Below, piece after piece: positions 8,641-14,751 of a stretch of DNA of 20,299 nucleotides (its first letter is position 1; the number at the start of each line of letters is the position of its first letter). The position numbers and the translations under genes are program-made. Location of the stretch: IMG/VR virus record IMGVR_UViG_3300028025_005824, positions 1 through 20,299 of that record; one strand, given 5' to 3'. The notes beneath the pieces are model-generated. The model worked only from the letters and a program-made list of their open reading frames with translations, was not told the DNA's origin and ran no database searches. The stretch comes from a virus.

Positions 8641-9818
8641 TGTCCTCCTTTAAAAACCGCTTTTTCTCCTGTTTGTGGGTTTGTAGCTGTTTGACCTTCT
8701 TTGATTATCTTTCCATTAATAATGGAATATTTGCCTTTAGAAACAATTGTTGGATTTAATGGTTTATAACCTAATTCAGAGGATGTTGAGTTTAGTGTTT
8801 GTATTTTAGTCTCAATAAACGATTTAAGAACTGACTCTTTTTCTTCTGGTGACATTCCAGTATCTCCAAGGGTAGATTTTAGTGACTCACCTTCTTCTTG
8901 TGTAAATTGTGAGCCAAAAGTATCTTTTAATAAAGGCAGAATCTCGTTATCCACAACAGCAATATATTCTCTTCTTGAAACTGCGCCTTGCGGGACTGTT
9001 AAACCTAATTCTCTCATGGCTGTATTTCTAACCATACCTAAGCCAGTGTAGGTTGCAGTCTCGCCCAGTTTACTTAGTTTATTTACCACATTAATTAACT
9101 GAGGCATTTTAGAAGAAGCTGATTGTAATAATGCTGTTTTTTCACCCCTAACTTTTCCAACTTCTTCTTGCTGTTTTTTAAACGTTCCAAGAGTTATTCC
9201 TTGATCTCTTGCTAATGCTCTTTCTTGTTCAACATCTAAAAATTCTCCAGTTTTTCTTAAATTATCTAAGTTGACTCCTTTGGTATCAGCGACTATTTTA
9301 CCTTGTTGTAAACCTTCAGTTTTAATTTGTGCTGCTTGGTATTGTTCTTTTAAATCTTGTTCTCTGCCTTTTAAGCGAGAAGAAAATCGTTTAAATTCAA
9401 GGATTGCCTCTGGTGATTTTTCAGAGGGTAAAGGCAATTCTTTTCCAGTTGCTTCAAAATATTCATTGTGCATTTGTTCCCATTTTTTTTGAGAAAAAGC
9501 ATATTGAGGCATTGAAGCATAAGAATCTAAAATTCTAGCTCCTTGAATATCAAAATAATCTTGTTGTTTTCTTATACCTTCAGCACGAGTTGGGTTATAA
9601 GCTGCAAGTTGGCGTAAAGCGTTAACATCACCCATTGAAGCAGTTTTAGATAAAATATTTTCTGCTTCGGCTTGAGCTAATTTATATTTATTAATATCCA
9701 TTTCTTGTTGGGCAGCAAGAAGCTGTAGTTGATTAGCTTTTGCTTGCTGACCAAATTGGTAGCCTTTTAAAATGCTACCTACATAATCTGGAGTTTGTTG
9801 CTGAATTAATTCTGTCAT
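8625..9818 (-). CDS. DNA-ejection protein, gp20-like
   Basis: A 397 aa protein with a Gln/Ala-rich helical N-terminus (QQAKANQLQLLAAQQEMD) and long charged helices through the middle. The conserved C-terminal block reads RREYIAVVDNEILPLLKDTFG, then SQFTQEEGESLKSTLGD, and then a short SPEEKESVLKSFIETK helix. This block (V.n.ILP.L...FG.QFT..EG..L...LGD) recurs in phage DNA-injection proteins. The last 25 residues (ATNPQTGEKAVFKGGQW) are a beta-turn motif also seen at the ends of such proteins. It is the middle gene of three ejection-type genes. Its ATG shares one base with the TAA of the 245 aa gene (TAATG). In P22, gp20 is packaged in the head and delivered to the cell with gp7 and gp16. The analogy is by order and motif. 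Confidence 0.7.
   Translation of the reverse strand: MTELIQQQTPDYVGSILKGYQFGQQAKANQLQLLAAQQEMDINKYKLAQAEAENILSKTASMGDVNALRQLAAYNPTRAEGIRKQQDYFDIQGARILDSYASMPQYAFSQKKWEQMHNEYFEATGKELPLPSEKSPEAILEFKRFSSRLKGREQDLKEQYQAAQIKTEGLQQGKIVADTKGVNLDNLRKTGEFLDVEQERALARDQGITLGTFKKQQEEVGKVRGEKTALLQSASSKMPQLINVVNKLSKLGETATYTGLGMVRNTAMRELGLTVPQGAVSRREYIAVVDNEILPLLKDTFGSQFTQEEGESLKSTLGDTGMSPEEKESVLKSFIETKIQTLNSTSSELGYKPLNPTIVSKGKYSIINGKIIKEGQTATNPQTGEKAVFKGGQWQNQ
8644..8649 (-). promoter_or_regulatory. Ribosome binding site of the 977 aa ejection gene, inside the upstream gene
   Basis: AGGAGG lies three bases before the ATG at 8640 and is formed by the Gly-Gly codons of the C-terminal FKGGQWQNQ of the preceding protein. 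The same bases therefore encode a conserved-looking tail motif and start the next gene. The spacing is short, but the match to the anti-Shine-Dalgarno is complete and it supports this start. Confidence 0.7.
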
Positions 9819-10555
9819 TAATATCCCATTAAAGATTGACCAGCATTCATAAATGCTCTTGAATTATATTGCCCGCCACCTGTTGAGGTAAAGCCAGAAG
9901 GTGATTTTGTTTGCGAACCCATGCCTTGCATTCCCATCCCTAATATACTGCCGCCAATTTGACTCATTCCACTGCCAATAATATTGCCCATTTGGGCATC
10001 ACGGTTAGCCATAGCCATACCTTGACCTAAAATACCTTGTTGTGATGCAGAAGCCATATTTGATCCTGCAAATAATTCTGCGTTACTCATTGCTGTAGCA
10101 GCATTTTGTCCTATTCCAGCAAGTCCTTGTAAGTATCCAACTTGATTGCCAAATTCTTGAGAAGCTGTTCCTTGAGCAAATTCTTCTAAAGATTTCATTG
10201 CCGCACCTGATTTTAAACCACCTCTAGAAGCTAATAAATTTTGGATTGAGTTTTGACCTTGTTGTAATCTAAATTGGTATCCTGGTGCATTTTCTAAACG
10301 AGACATTACAGAAGTTGGGTCGCCAGTAAGATATTGTTGAAGCAAATTTAAACCTTGTCTTCCTGCTTGTTCGTATGGTTGCTGATATGATAAAGCATTA
10401 TTTCTACCTTGACGCATTTGTGCAAGGTAAGCGTCCATTGCATTTGCTTGAGCTTTTGCTGCTTTTTTTGCTGATTTATTGGCAAAATATCCTTGGACAC
10501 CCATGCCTCCAGCCATTAATCCAGTTCCACCTATCGCTACCGCCGCGTAAGTCAT
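9818..10555 (-). CDS. DNA-ejection/transfer protein, gp7-like
   Basis: A 245 aa protein very rich in Gly, Ala, Gln, Ser and Met. The N-terminal segment (AAVAIGGTGLMAGGMGVQGY) is a hydrophobic Gly-rich helix that could span a membrane. A NKSAKKAAKAQANAMDAY helix follows, then QQPYEQAGRQGLNLLQQYLTG and APGYQFRLQQGQNSI, which are recurrent in phage DNA-transfer proteins, along with LASRGGLKSGAA. The C-terminal third is a low-complexity Gly/Met/Gln region. Length is close to P22 gp7 (about 230 residues). It starts with a strong GGAGG site (10560-10564), and its ATG overlaps the stop of the cupin-like gene by four bases (ATGA). It begins the three-gene ejection block. Assignment is from motifs and order. 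Confidence 0.72.
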   Translation of the reverse strand: MTYAAVAIGGTGLMAGGMGVQGYFANKSAKKAAKAQANAMDAYLAQMRQGRNNALSYQQPYEQAGRQGLNLLQQYLTGDPTSVMSRLENAPGYQFRLQQGQNSIQNLLASRGGLKSGAAMKSLEEFAQGTASQEFGNQVGYLQGLAGIGQNAATAMSNAELFAGSNMASASQQGILGQGMAMANRDAQMGNIIGSGMSQIGGSILGMGMQGMGSQTKSPSGFTSTGGGQYNSRAFMNAGQSLMGY

Positions 10556-11028
10556 TTACCCTCCAATAAATTTGGTTGAATCCATGATAAATCACTTTCG
10601 TGAACTAATTCATTTTGTAAATCTTCTACTATAGTATGTTCGCTATGATGAATAGTTGACCAAATTGTTTCTTCGTGGACATAAATTAGTCTTTTAGTTC
10701 CTGCTTTTGAAATCCAAGTTGCAGGAGCTTTAATACGATTAACTCCGTCTGGAGTCATAACCGATACATCGCCTTTAGATAAAATACTAACATGATCAAA
10801 ATTGTGAACTTTTCCCGTCAAGAGCATATCTTTAGGAAGAGTAATTTGTCTAGTATATGTTTTGTTGCAAATAAAATGCTCTAAAGGAAGTTCTTTTGCA
10901 GTTTGCTCAGAACCTTCAAAATAATTTTTTAAAAAATATTCTGCCAACTCTATTTTTTCCATATTAGAAAGAGTAGATAAGTCTTTATTGTATTTTTCAG
11001 CTATAACAGGCAGATTAAAACAATCCAT
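10552..11028 (-). CDS. Cupin-like phage protein of unknown function
   Basis: A 158 aa protein. The core, at about residues 58-128, reads YTRQITLPKDMLLTGKVH, then HVSILSKGDVSVMTPDGV, APATWISKAGTKRLIYVHEE and TIWSTIHHSE. This strand-turn pattern, with a G(D/K)-type turn and His residues at positions 75, 79, 118, 127 and 128, looks like a small double-stranded beta-helix (cupin/RmlC-like). Similar proteins are commonly found in late operons of tailed phages with no assigned function. The N-terminal 50 residues are helical. It is the first gene after the 82 bp gap holding a promoter-like sequence, and is translationally linked to the ejection block by an ATGA overlap. It might be a virion decoration or assembly protein; no enzyme activity can be claimed. 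Confidence 0.72.
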   Translation of the reverse strand: MDCFNLPVIAEKYNKDLSTLSNMEKIELAEYFLKNYFEGSEQTAKELPLEHFICNKTYTRQITLPKDMLLTGKVHNFDHVSILSKGDVSVMTPDGVNRIKAPATWISKAGTKRLIYVHEETIWSTIHHSEHTIVEDLQNELVHESDLSWIQPNLLEGK

Positions 11029-11029
11029 T

Positions 11030-11111
11030 ATTCTTGAGTTTTTAATTTTTTATGCACTATTTACTCAAATATTGCTTAATTATTGATTAATTATTTTTTA
11101 GTGTCAAGAAT
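11030..11111. repeat. 8 bp inverted repeat bounding the promoter-bearing gap
   Basis: On the minus strand ATTCTTGA (11104-11111) and its exact complement TCAAGAAT (11030-11037) bound the gap, with the promoter-like hexamers between them. The first arm overlaps the -35 hexamer. The arms are 66 bases apart, so a simple terminator hairpin is unlikely; two operator half-sites or chance are the alternatives. Confidence 0.4.
11079..11107 (-). promoter_or_regulatory. Candidate sigma70 promoter before the cupin-like and ejection genes
   Basis: On the minus strand TTGACA (11102-11107) is a perfect -35 hexamer. A 17-base spacer separates it from AATAAT (11079-11084), which matches the -10 consensus at five of six positions. 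It lies in the 82 bp gap between the lysine-rich ORF and the cupin-like gene, pointing toward the cupin and ejection genes. Predicted transcription would begin near 11072. Found by reading the sequence; not tested. Confidence 0.5.
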
Positions 11112-11209
11112 TATTTTTTCTTGCCACCTTTTTTTGTTCCACATTTTTTCATATTTTTCATTGAATTTTTCATTGATTTTTTTTCTGATTTTACTGGTTT
11201 CTTTTTCAT
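11111..11209 (-). CDS. 32 aa lysine-rich basic peptide
   Basis: Reading the minus strand from ATG at 11209 to TAA at 11111 gives a 32-residue protein. It starts MKKKPVKSEKKSMKN, contains two SMKN units, and ends CGTKKGGKKK with one cysteine. About half the residues are Lys, so it would be highly basic. It starts 8 nt after the ParB-like gene's stop, in line with the close packing of the operon. The open frame fills a stretch that otherwise would be the longest non-coding gap in the window. No Shine-Dalgarno site is visible. Short Lys/Gly-rich peptides occur in phage late operons and could bind DNA or capsid interior. The AAA-rich composition of the strand could also produce such an ORF by chance, so expression is uncertain. 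Confidence 0.55.
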   Translation of the reverse strand: MKKKPVKSEKKSMKNSMKNMKKCGTKKGGKKK

Positions 11210-11217
11210 AAGTTTAT

Positions 11218-11565
11218 TTAAGATTTATAAGGTTCTGGCATCACTTCTAATCGTTTTGCCCTAATTGTTGTTTTTCCTTCCAAAATTGCTTTTGCTACTC
11301 TATGCCAACCATCGCAAATATAACCAGCTGAATCAATGATTACTGGATATTTTAAATCTGCTTTTTCAACTCGCTTCCAATGATAAAGAAAACTGGTTAA
11401 AGTTGGTTGGCAAATAGGATGATTCATATTAACGCCAGCAAGAGGCAAATCAAATTCTTCTAAGTCTGCCGCCGCTTTAATTAAATCTTGCACATCATAG
11501 ACTTTCTCACCAACTTGATAATTGCTATCTAACCAATGGAAATCGTCTATTTTAATAGGCTTCAT
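11218..11565 (-). CDS. ParB/sulfiredoxin-like domain protein
   Basis: A 115 aa protein with one compact domain. Residues 72-105 (KYPVIIDSAGYICDGWHR, then VAKAILEGKTTIRAKRL) fit the ParB-like N-terminal fold: a PVIID strand, a G-x-I-x-DG turn, then HR followed by a helix and a G-containing strand. D85, G86, H88 and R89 stand where this superfamily binds nucleotide or phosphate. The helix-turn-helix DNA-binding part of true partition ParB proteins is absent, and no ParA is nearby, so a partition function is not supported. Stand-alone copies of this domain are often found in phage genomes with no known role. It lies 2 nt after the CDRTGFK gene and just before the lysine-rich ORF. CTPase, nuclease or regulatory activity are all possible. 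Confidence 0.72.
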   Translation of the reverse strand: MKPIKIDDFHWLDSNYQVGEKVYDVQDLIKAAADLEEFDLPLAGVNMNHPICQPTLTSFLYHWKRVEKADLKYPVIIDSAGYICDGWHRVAKAILEGKTTIRAKRLEVMPEPYKS

Positions 11566-11567
11566 AT

Positions 11568-11783
11568 TTAATTATAATTAGGTGTTGGTACATTAATAAA
11601 ATTATCTTTTGTTTCTGGTCTAGAGTCAGCAATTTTTTGAGCTGGAGGATAAACAATTGCAGTATCCTGAGGTTGCCTTCTCCTCCAGACTTTTTTCCAA
11701 ACTAATTTTCCGTCCCATTCATATTGACATTCTGAGCGCCATTTTTTAAAGCCAGTTCTGTCGCATATTACTAAATAATCCAT
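11568..11783 (-). CDS. Small CDRTGFK-motif phage protein
   Basis: A 71 aa protein, MDYLVICDRTGFKKWRSECQ at its start, then YEWDGKLVWKKVW, a basic RRRQPQD segment and a C-terminal tail with RPE. The arrangement CDR(S/T)GFK, a WDG or similar turn with an adjacent strand, and PQD followed by RPE is shared with small proteins found in late operons of many tailed phages. Two cysteines (C7, C19) might bind a metal, though a full zinc site is not evident. It lies 1 nt after the 215 aa structural gene and 2 nt before the ParB-like gene, so it is part of the same transcript. I recognise the family pattern but know no function for it; a small virion or assembly component is a guess. Confidence 0.7.
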   Translation of the reverse strand: MDYLVICDRTGFKKWRSECQYEWDGKLVWKKVWRRRQPQDTAIVYPPAQKIADSRPETKDNFINVPTPNYN

Positions 11784-11784
11784 A

Positions 11785-12432
11785 TTAATTAACTTGTATT
11801 AATAATTCGGCACCAGATAAATAGGAATTAATTTTAACACGCATAGCCATTGGCATAGTTGTATAATTACTATTTTTAGATGTTGTTGCATTTACAACAT
11901 TACTATCATCTGAGTTTAACCAATTAAATGTTCTATTATCTTTTGATTGAACATTATCATTTGTTTGTTGAACTGTATAACTTATAGTCCCCGTTTTTAT
12001 AAATGTCAAGCCAGTAATTCGTTCATTTCTATCAGAAAATGTCCTTTTTATAGGAATTATTTGAGAAACAGCTGCATTAACTGGACCAGCTTCAACATTT
12101 GTTGCAACCGCTCCACTTGCCGCAATACTTTGTATTGAATAAAAATAATTCGTTGTTTCAACTGTTGAGTTATTAGGTCCAGTAACGCCTTCAGAAATTG
12201 CAATTGTCTTATTTTTGTCTTCATAACCAGAAATTACAAAAGTAACCCCAGATAAGTTACCAGTTGATTCAAAGCCAATTTTTTTAGCAAATCCGTCAGG
12301 AGTGATCCATTCGCCTCCAGTTACCCCAGCTCCGTTAAGAGTAAAATAACCAGAACCGCCTAGCGTTTGATCCTCAAATACACCATTTGGATCGACATCA
12401 GCTAAATCCATTTTAACTTCAATTCTACGCAT
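11785..12432 (-). CDS. Probable virion structural protein (215 aa)
   Basis: A 215 aa beta-rich protein. The start MRRIEVKMDLADVDPNGVFED is followed by SGYFTLNGAGVTGGEW, a SGVTFVISGYE strand and ISEGVTGPNNSTVETTNYF. This pattern (DPNG.., LNGA.., GITF.I.G.., ISE.VTGPN) is typical of structural proteins encoded after the capsid gene in podovirus-like phages. Its likely place is head decoration or a tail component; which cannot be told from sequence alone. A clear AGGAG ribosome site (12438-12442) five bases before ATG 12432 fixes the start; it overlaps the stop codon of the preceding 231 aa gene. No enzyme motif is present. Confidence 0.7.
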   Translation of the reverse strand: MRRIEVKMDLADVDPNGVFEDQTLGGSGYFTLNGAGVTGGEWITPDGFAKKIGFESTGNLSGVTFVISGYEDKNKTIAISEGVTGPNNSTVETTNYFYSIQSIAASGAVATNVEAGPVNAAVSQIIPIKRTFSDRNERITGLTFIKTGTISYTVQQTNDNVQSKDNRTFNWLNSDDSNVVNATTSKNSNYTTMPMAMRVKINSYLSGAELLIQVN

Positions 12433-12440
12433 GTTTGCTC

Positions 12441-13136
12441 CTACCTTTCTTTTGATACAAAAATATAATCAATAGACATAGTTTTAGCCACAGCCTCTCC
12501 ATTCTGAATACCAAAAGAAATTGTTAATTCCTCATCGTCAGGTAAATTGGTTACAGCTAATTTGCCAAGAATAGTTGGATTATTATTATTTGTAGATGCC
12601 GCATAAACAATTTCATTTATACCATTATAATAAAAACCTACGGTTAAATAAGTATTATCAGCAACAGTTGTAATTGCAGTAGCGGTTGAAGCAGTTGAAT
12701 CTTTAACAACTACAAAATCTAAATTAGCATCGCCATCATCTTTTCTAAAGTAAACGCCATCAGTTACAGCCAAAGGAGTTGTGTCGGTGATTTGAAGACC
12801 AACTACAAAATCGCTTTGAGTTGCATCGGAAACAGCAAGTCTAGCTTTGAAAAACAATTTCTTGCCAGCTTCAAATTTAAATGATTCTCCAACTTTTTGT
12901 AAAGCATTTAAATCATCATCTGCAGCACTGTTAGTAAGCAAAAGAACGCCACCATCAACATTAGCTAAAGCTTGTGTTGCTCCAGCTTGGGTTTCTGTAA
13001 CCGTCCAGTTACCAGCTGCGTAAATATCAAAATCATCAAAATATGTGTGAGATTGAGTAAAATCAGGTTGAGTCAATTGACCCAAGATGTTTTGTGCGGT
13101 AATATTATTAACGCCATTAGGAAAATTTGTAGCCAT
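12441..13136 (-). CDS. Probable virion protein with a lectin-like beta-sandwich fold (231 aa)
   Basis: A 231 aa protein whose sequence suggests a jelly-roll: a DDFDIYAAGNWTVTETQAG opening, LLLTNSAADDDLNALQKVGE, KKLFFKARLAVSDATQSDFV, VGLQITDTTPLAVTDGVYFR, and a closing MSIDYIFV strand. This strand order resembles concanavalin-like (LamG-type) domains and is common in proteins encoded just after the capsid gene of podovirus-like phages. A head decoration or capsid-associated role is likely, with carbohydrate binding as an alternative. It is separated from the capsid gene by a 71 bp gap with a GC-rich hairpin, and has no Shine-Dalgarno sequence before its ATG. Confidence 0.68.
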   Translation of the reverse strand: MATNFPNGVNNITAQNILGQLTQPDFTQSHTYFDDFDIYAAGNWTVTETQAGATQALANVDGGVLLLTNSAADDDLNALQKVGESFKFEAGKKLFFKARLAVSDATQSDFVVGLQITDTTPLAVTDGVYFRKDDGDANLDFVVVKDSTASTATAITTVADNTYLTVGFYYNGINEIVYAASTNNNNPTILGKLAVTNLPDDEELTISFGIQNGEAVAKTMSIDYIFVSKER

Positions 13137-13158
13137 AAATTTTTATAAATAATGTTGT

Positions 13159-13177
13159 AGGGAGAATTTCACTCCCT
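13159..13177. terminator. GC-rich hairpin between the capsid gene and the 231 aa gene
   Basis: The arms AGGGAG (13159-13164) and CTCCCT (13172-13177) pair perfectly around a 7-base loop, in a 71 bp gap that is otherwise AT-rich. On the minus strand, the coding strand, it is followed by ACAACATTATTTAT, which is not a proper U-tract. On the plus strand it is followed by TTTT. It may be a weak or factor-assisted terminator, an mRNA 3'-end protecting structure for the capsid transcript, or a terminator for an antisense transcript. Confidence 0.45.
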
Positions 13178-13207
13178 TTTACCCAGAATATAGGACAACT
13201 GTTAAAA

Positions 13208-14113
13208 TTAAACGCCTTGTGAAGCAAAATAGCCACGAGGATCAGTAACGCCTACTGAATAGGAAGTCATAATTTTATATTTATGATCTCCTGATTCAAA
13301 AGCACCATCGTTGCTAAATTCACCTTGAACTGCAGTGATCATTTTAGCACCTTCTGGAGCATCTGTTTTAATAAAATAAGCGTCGTCGGAAGTCAAATGC
13401 GGATTAACTAAAATTCCACCTGAAAACAAACCCATATATTTTAAAGCATTAATATCGTTATTAGCTTGTCCAACACGAAGTTGAGATTCTAAAATACGAG
13501 TAGCTTCAAACATTAAAGCTGATGGAACTTGTAATAAAATTGGTTTAATTTTAGCTTTGATTCCTCTATCGTTATTAGTTTCTCTAATTTGAATACACAA
13601 TTCTTCCAAAGATTCCTCTGATAAATCAGAAGGAGTAGCTAAAGTGTTAGAAAAGTTGCCTGCACGACTTGGATGGTCAGTTGCAAAAAACTTTTTATTA
13701 TCACCAAAAGTGTAGCCTGAATCAAAGCCGTTATTGAATAAATCAGCAACATCGACTTCTTTAGTTTCACGAAGTGAAGATGCTAAATATTCGTTACCTT
13801 TAGATACAACATTAAGATATTTATTAAATTTACGAGCTTCCCAAGAAACTTGATAACCTAATGCACGAGTTCTTTGTTGGTATCTTGAAACATAGCCTTG
13901 CGACATTGAATCATAATCAACACCAGCACCTTCGTTTTTAGTTTTTAAAAGACCAAAAGGCGAAATTAAAACATCTTCATCAAATTGTTCATCTGTTGAC
14001 TCCATTTTGACAAGTTTTGATGCTAAAAGATCATCCTCGGTGTATGCTCCCCAATAAGTTTTTACCCCTGGTTTAAGAGCTTTTGGAATTGTTCCTGTTA
14101 CTATAATAGACAT
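13208..14113 (-). CDS. Major capsid protein (Mu gpT / HK97-fold type)
   Basis: A 301 aa protein. The KKFFATDHPSRAGNFSN segment (residues 140-156) followed by a PSDLSEESLEELCIQIRE helix (161-178), then IKPILLQVPSALMFEATRIL (189-208), is the signature order of gpT-like major head subunits: the F..DHP loop, the spine helix and the LxVPxxL strand. The C-terminal part ends with VTDPRGYFAS, a typical terminal strand. Length is near Mu gpT (about 305 aa) and well short of the P22 coat (about 430), so the shell protein is not P22-like although the portal is. Shell proteins of this fold assemble around a scaffold, and the scaffold and a GroES are both encoded just upstream. There is no Shine-Dalgarno sequence; the 24 bp leader is almost only A and T, although this is probably the most expressed gene. 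Confidence 0.87.
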   Translation of the reverse strand: MSIIVTGTIPKALKPGVKTYWGAYTEDDLLASKLVKMESTDEQFDEDVLISPFGLLKTKNEGAGVDYDSMSQGYVSRYQQRTRALGYQVSWEARKFNKYLNVVSKGNEYLASSLRETKEVDVADLFNNGFDSGYTFGDNKKFFATDHPSRAGNFSNTLATPSDLSEESLEELCIQIRETNNDRGIKAKIKPILLQVPSALMFEATRILESQLRVGQANNDINALKYMGLFSGGILVNPHLTSDDAYFIKTDAPEGAKMITAVQGEFSNDGAFESGDHKYKIMTSYSVGVTDPRGYFASQGV

Positions 14114-14137
14114 AATTTATATTTTTTATTATTAATA

Positions 14138-14749
14138 TTAGATACCACTAGTTACGTTTGCTTCTGTGTGGTTATTGATTTTAACACGCCATTTAGCGTG
14201 TTGACCAATAGCATTATCAGGAGCATCAACTAATCTTAAAATTTTAAGTTGGAAAGTTGCATCGGTAGCGGGAGTTGAAGTGTCCAATTCTACACCAGAC
14301 AAGCCAGTGACAGTTGAGCCAGATTCAGCAAATACTACGTTAGCGTTTAATCCAACAGCAGTTACTGCTAAAGCGGTGCCAGCAGTTTCTTCTTGAATTT
14401 CAAATTCTTGAAGTGGGCTGTCTGCAACAATAGCTACTGCTTCGGTTGAAGCTGGATTGTAAACTGAGTTTAGGTTAAGTGGATTAGCCAAGAAACCAAT
14501 AATAACACCAGTGATTTTATTAGTATCACCAGCCGTTGCTTTATTAATTTCAGGTAAAGAACCTGCGGCAAATTGTCTTCCACTAGTCAAAACATTTGCT
14601 GTATTAGATGTTCCAGTTTTTACAATTGGATCACCAATAAATAATGCAGTTGCATAACTAGCTGGAATGTAGTAATAATTTTTAGGAATCTCTACAAAAG
14701 GAGAGTTCTTAACGGGCACTAATCCGTATGGAGTATTTAAATTTGTCAT
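14138..14749 (-). CDS. Probable capsid decoration/structural protein (203 aa)
   Basis: A 203 aa beta-rich protein starting MTNLNTPYGLVPVKNSPFVE, followed by YYYIPASYATALFIGDPIVKT, ITGVIIGFLANPLN and a C-terminal LKILRLVD strand. The pattern (NTP.GL.PV..., Y.I...YAT.L..GD.V) is characteristic of small structural proteins encoded immediately before or after the capsid protein in many podovirus-like phages, thought to decorate or stabilise the head. It is 2 nt after the 172 aa gene and 24 nt before the capsid gene. No Shine-Dalgarno is visible. Pattern recognition and position support a virion protein; exact role unknown. Confidence 0.68.
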   Translation of the reverse strand: MTNLNTPYGLVPVKNSPFVEIPKNYYYIPASYATALFIGDPIVKTGTSNTANVLTSGRQFAAGSLPEINKATAGDTNKITGVIIGFLANPLNLNSVYNPASTEAVAIVADSPLQEFEIQEETAGTALAVTAVGLNANVVFAESGSTVTGLSGVELDTSTPATDATFQLKILRLVDAPDNAIGQHAKWRVKINNHTEANVTSGI

Positions 14750-14751
14750 AA

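Noticed and set aside
9271-9492. Open frame of 73 codons on the plus strand
   Set aside because: Antisense to the well supported gp20-like gene; no domain, no promoter, Cys/Ser-rich as expected of a shadow.
10375-10569. Open frame of 64 codons on the plus strand
   Set aside because: Antisense to the gp7-like gene; its Leu/Phe-rich product is what the complementary strand of Gln/Ala/Lys codons gives.
11218-11565. ParB-like domain as evidence of a plasmid or phage-plasmid partition system
   Set aside because: No ParA, no DNA-binding ParB domain and no repeated parS-like sites; the domain also occurs alone in phages.
11947-12138. Open frame of 63 codons on the plus strand
   Set aside because: Antisense to the 215 aa structural gene; Cys/Ile-rich product with no recognisable motif.
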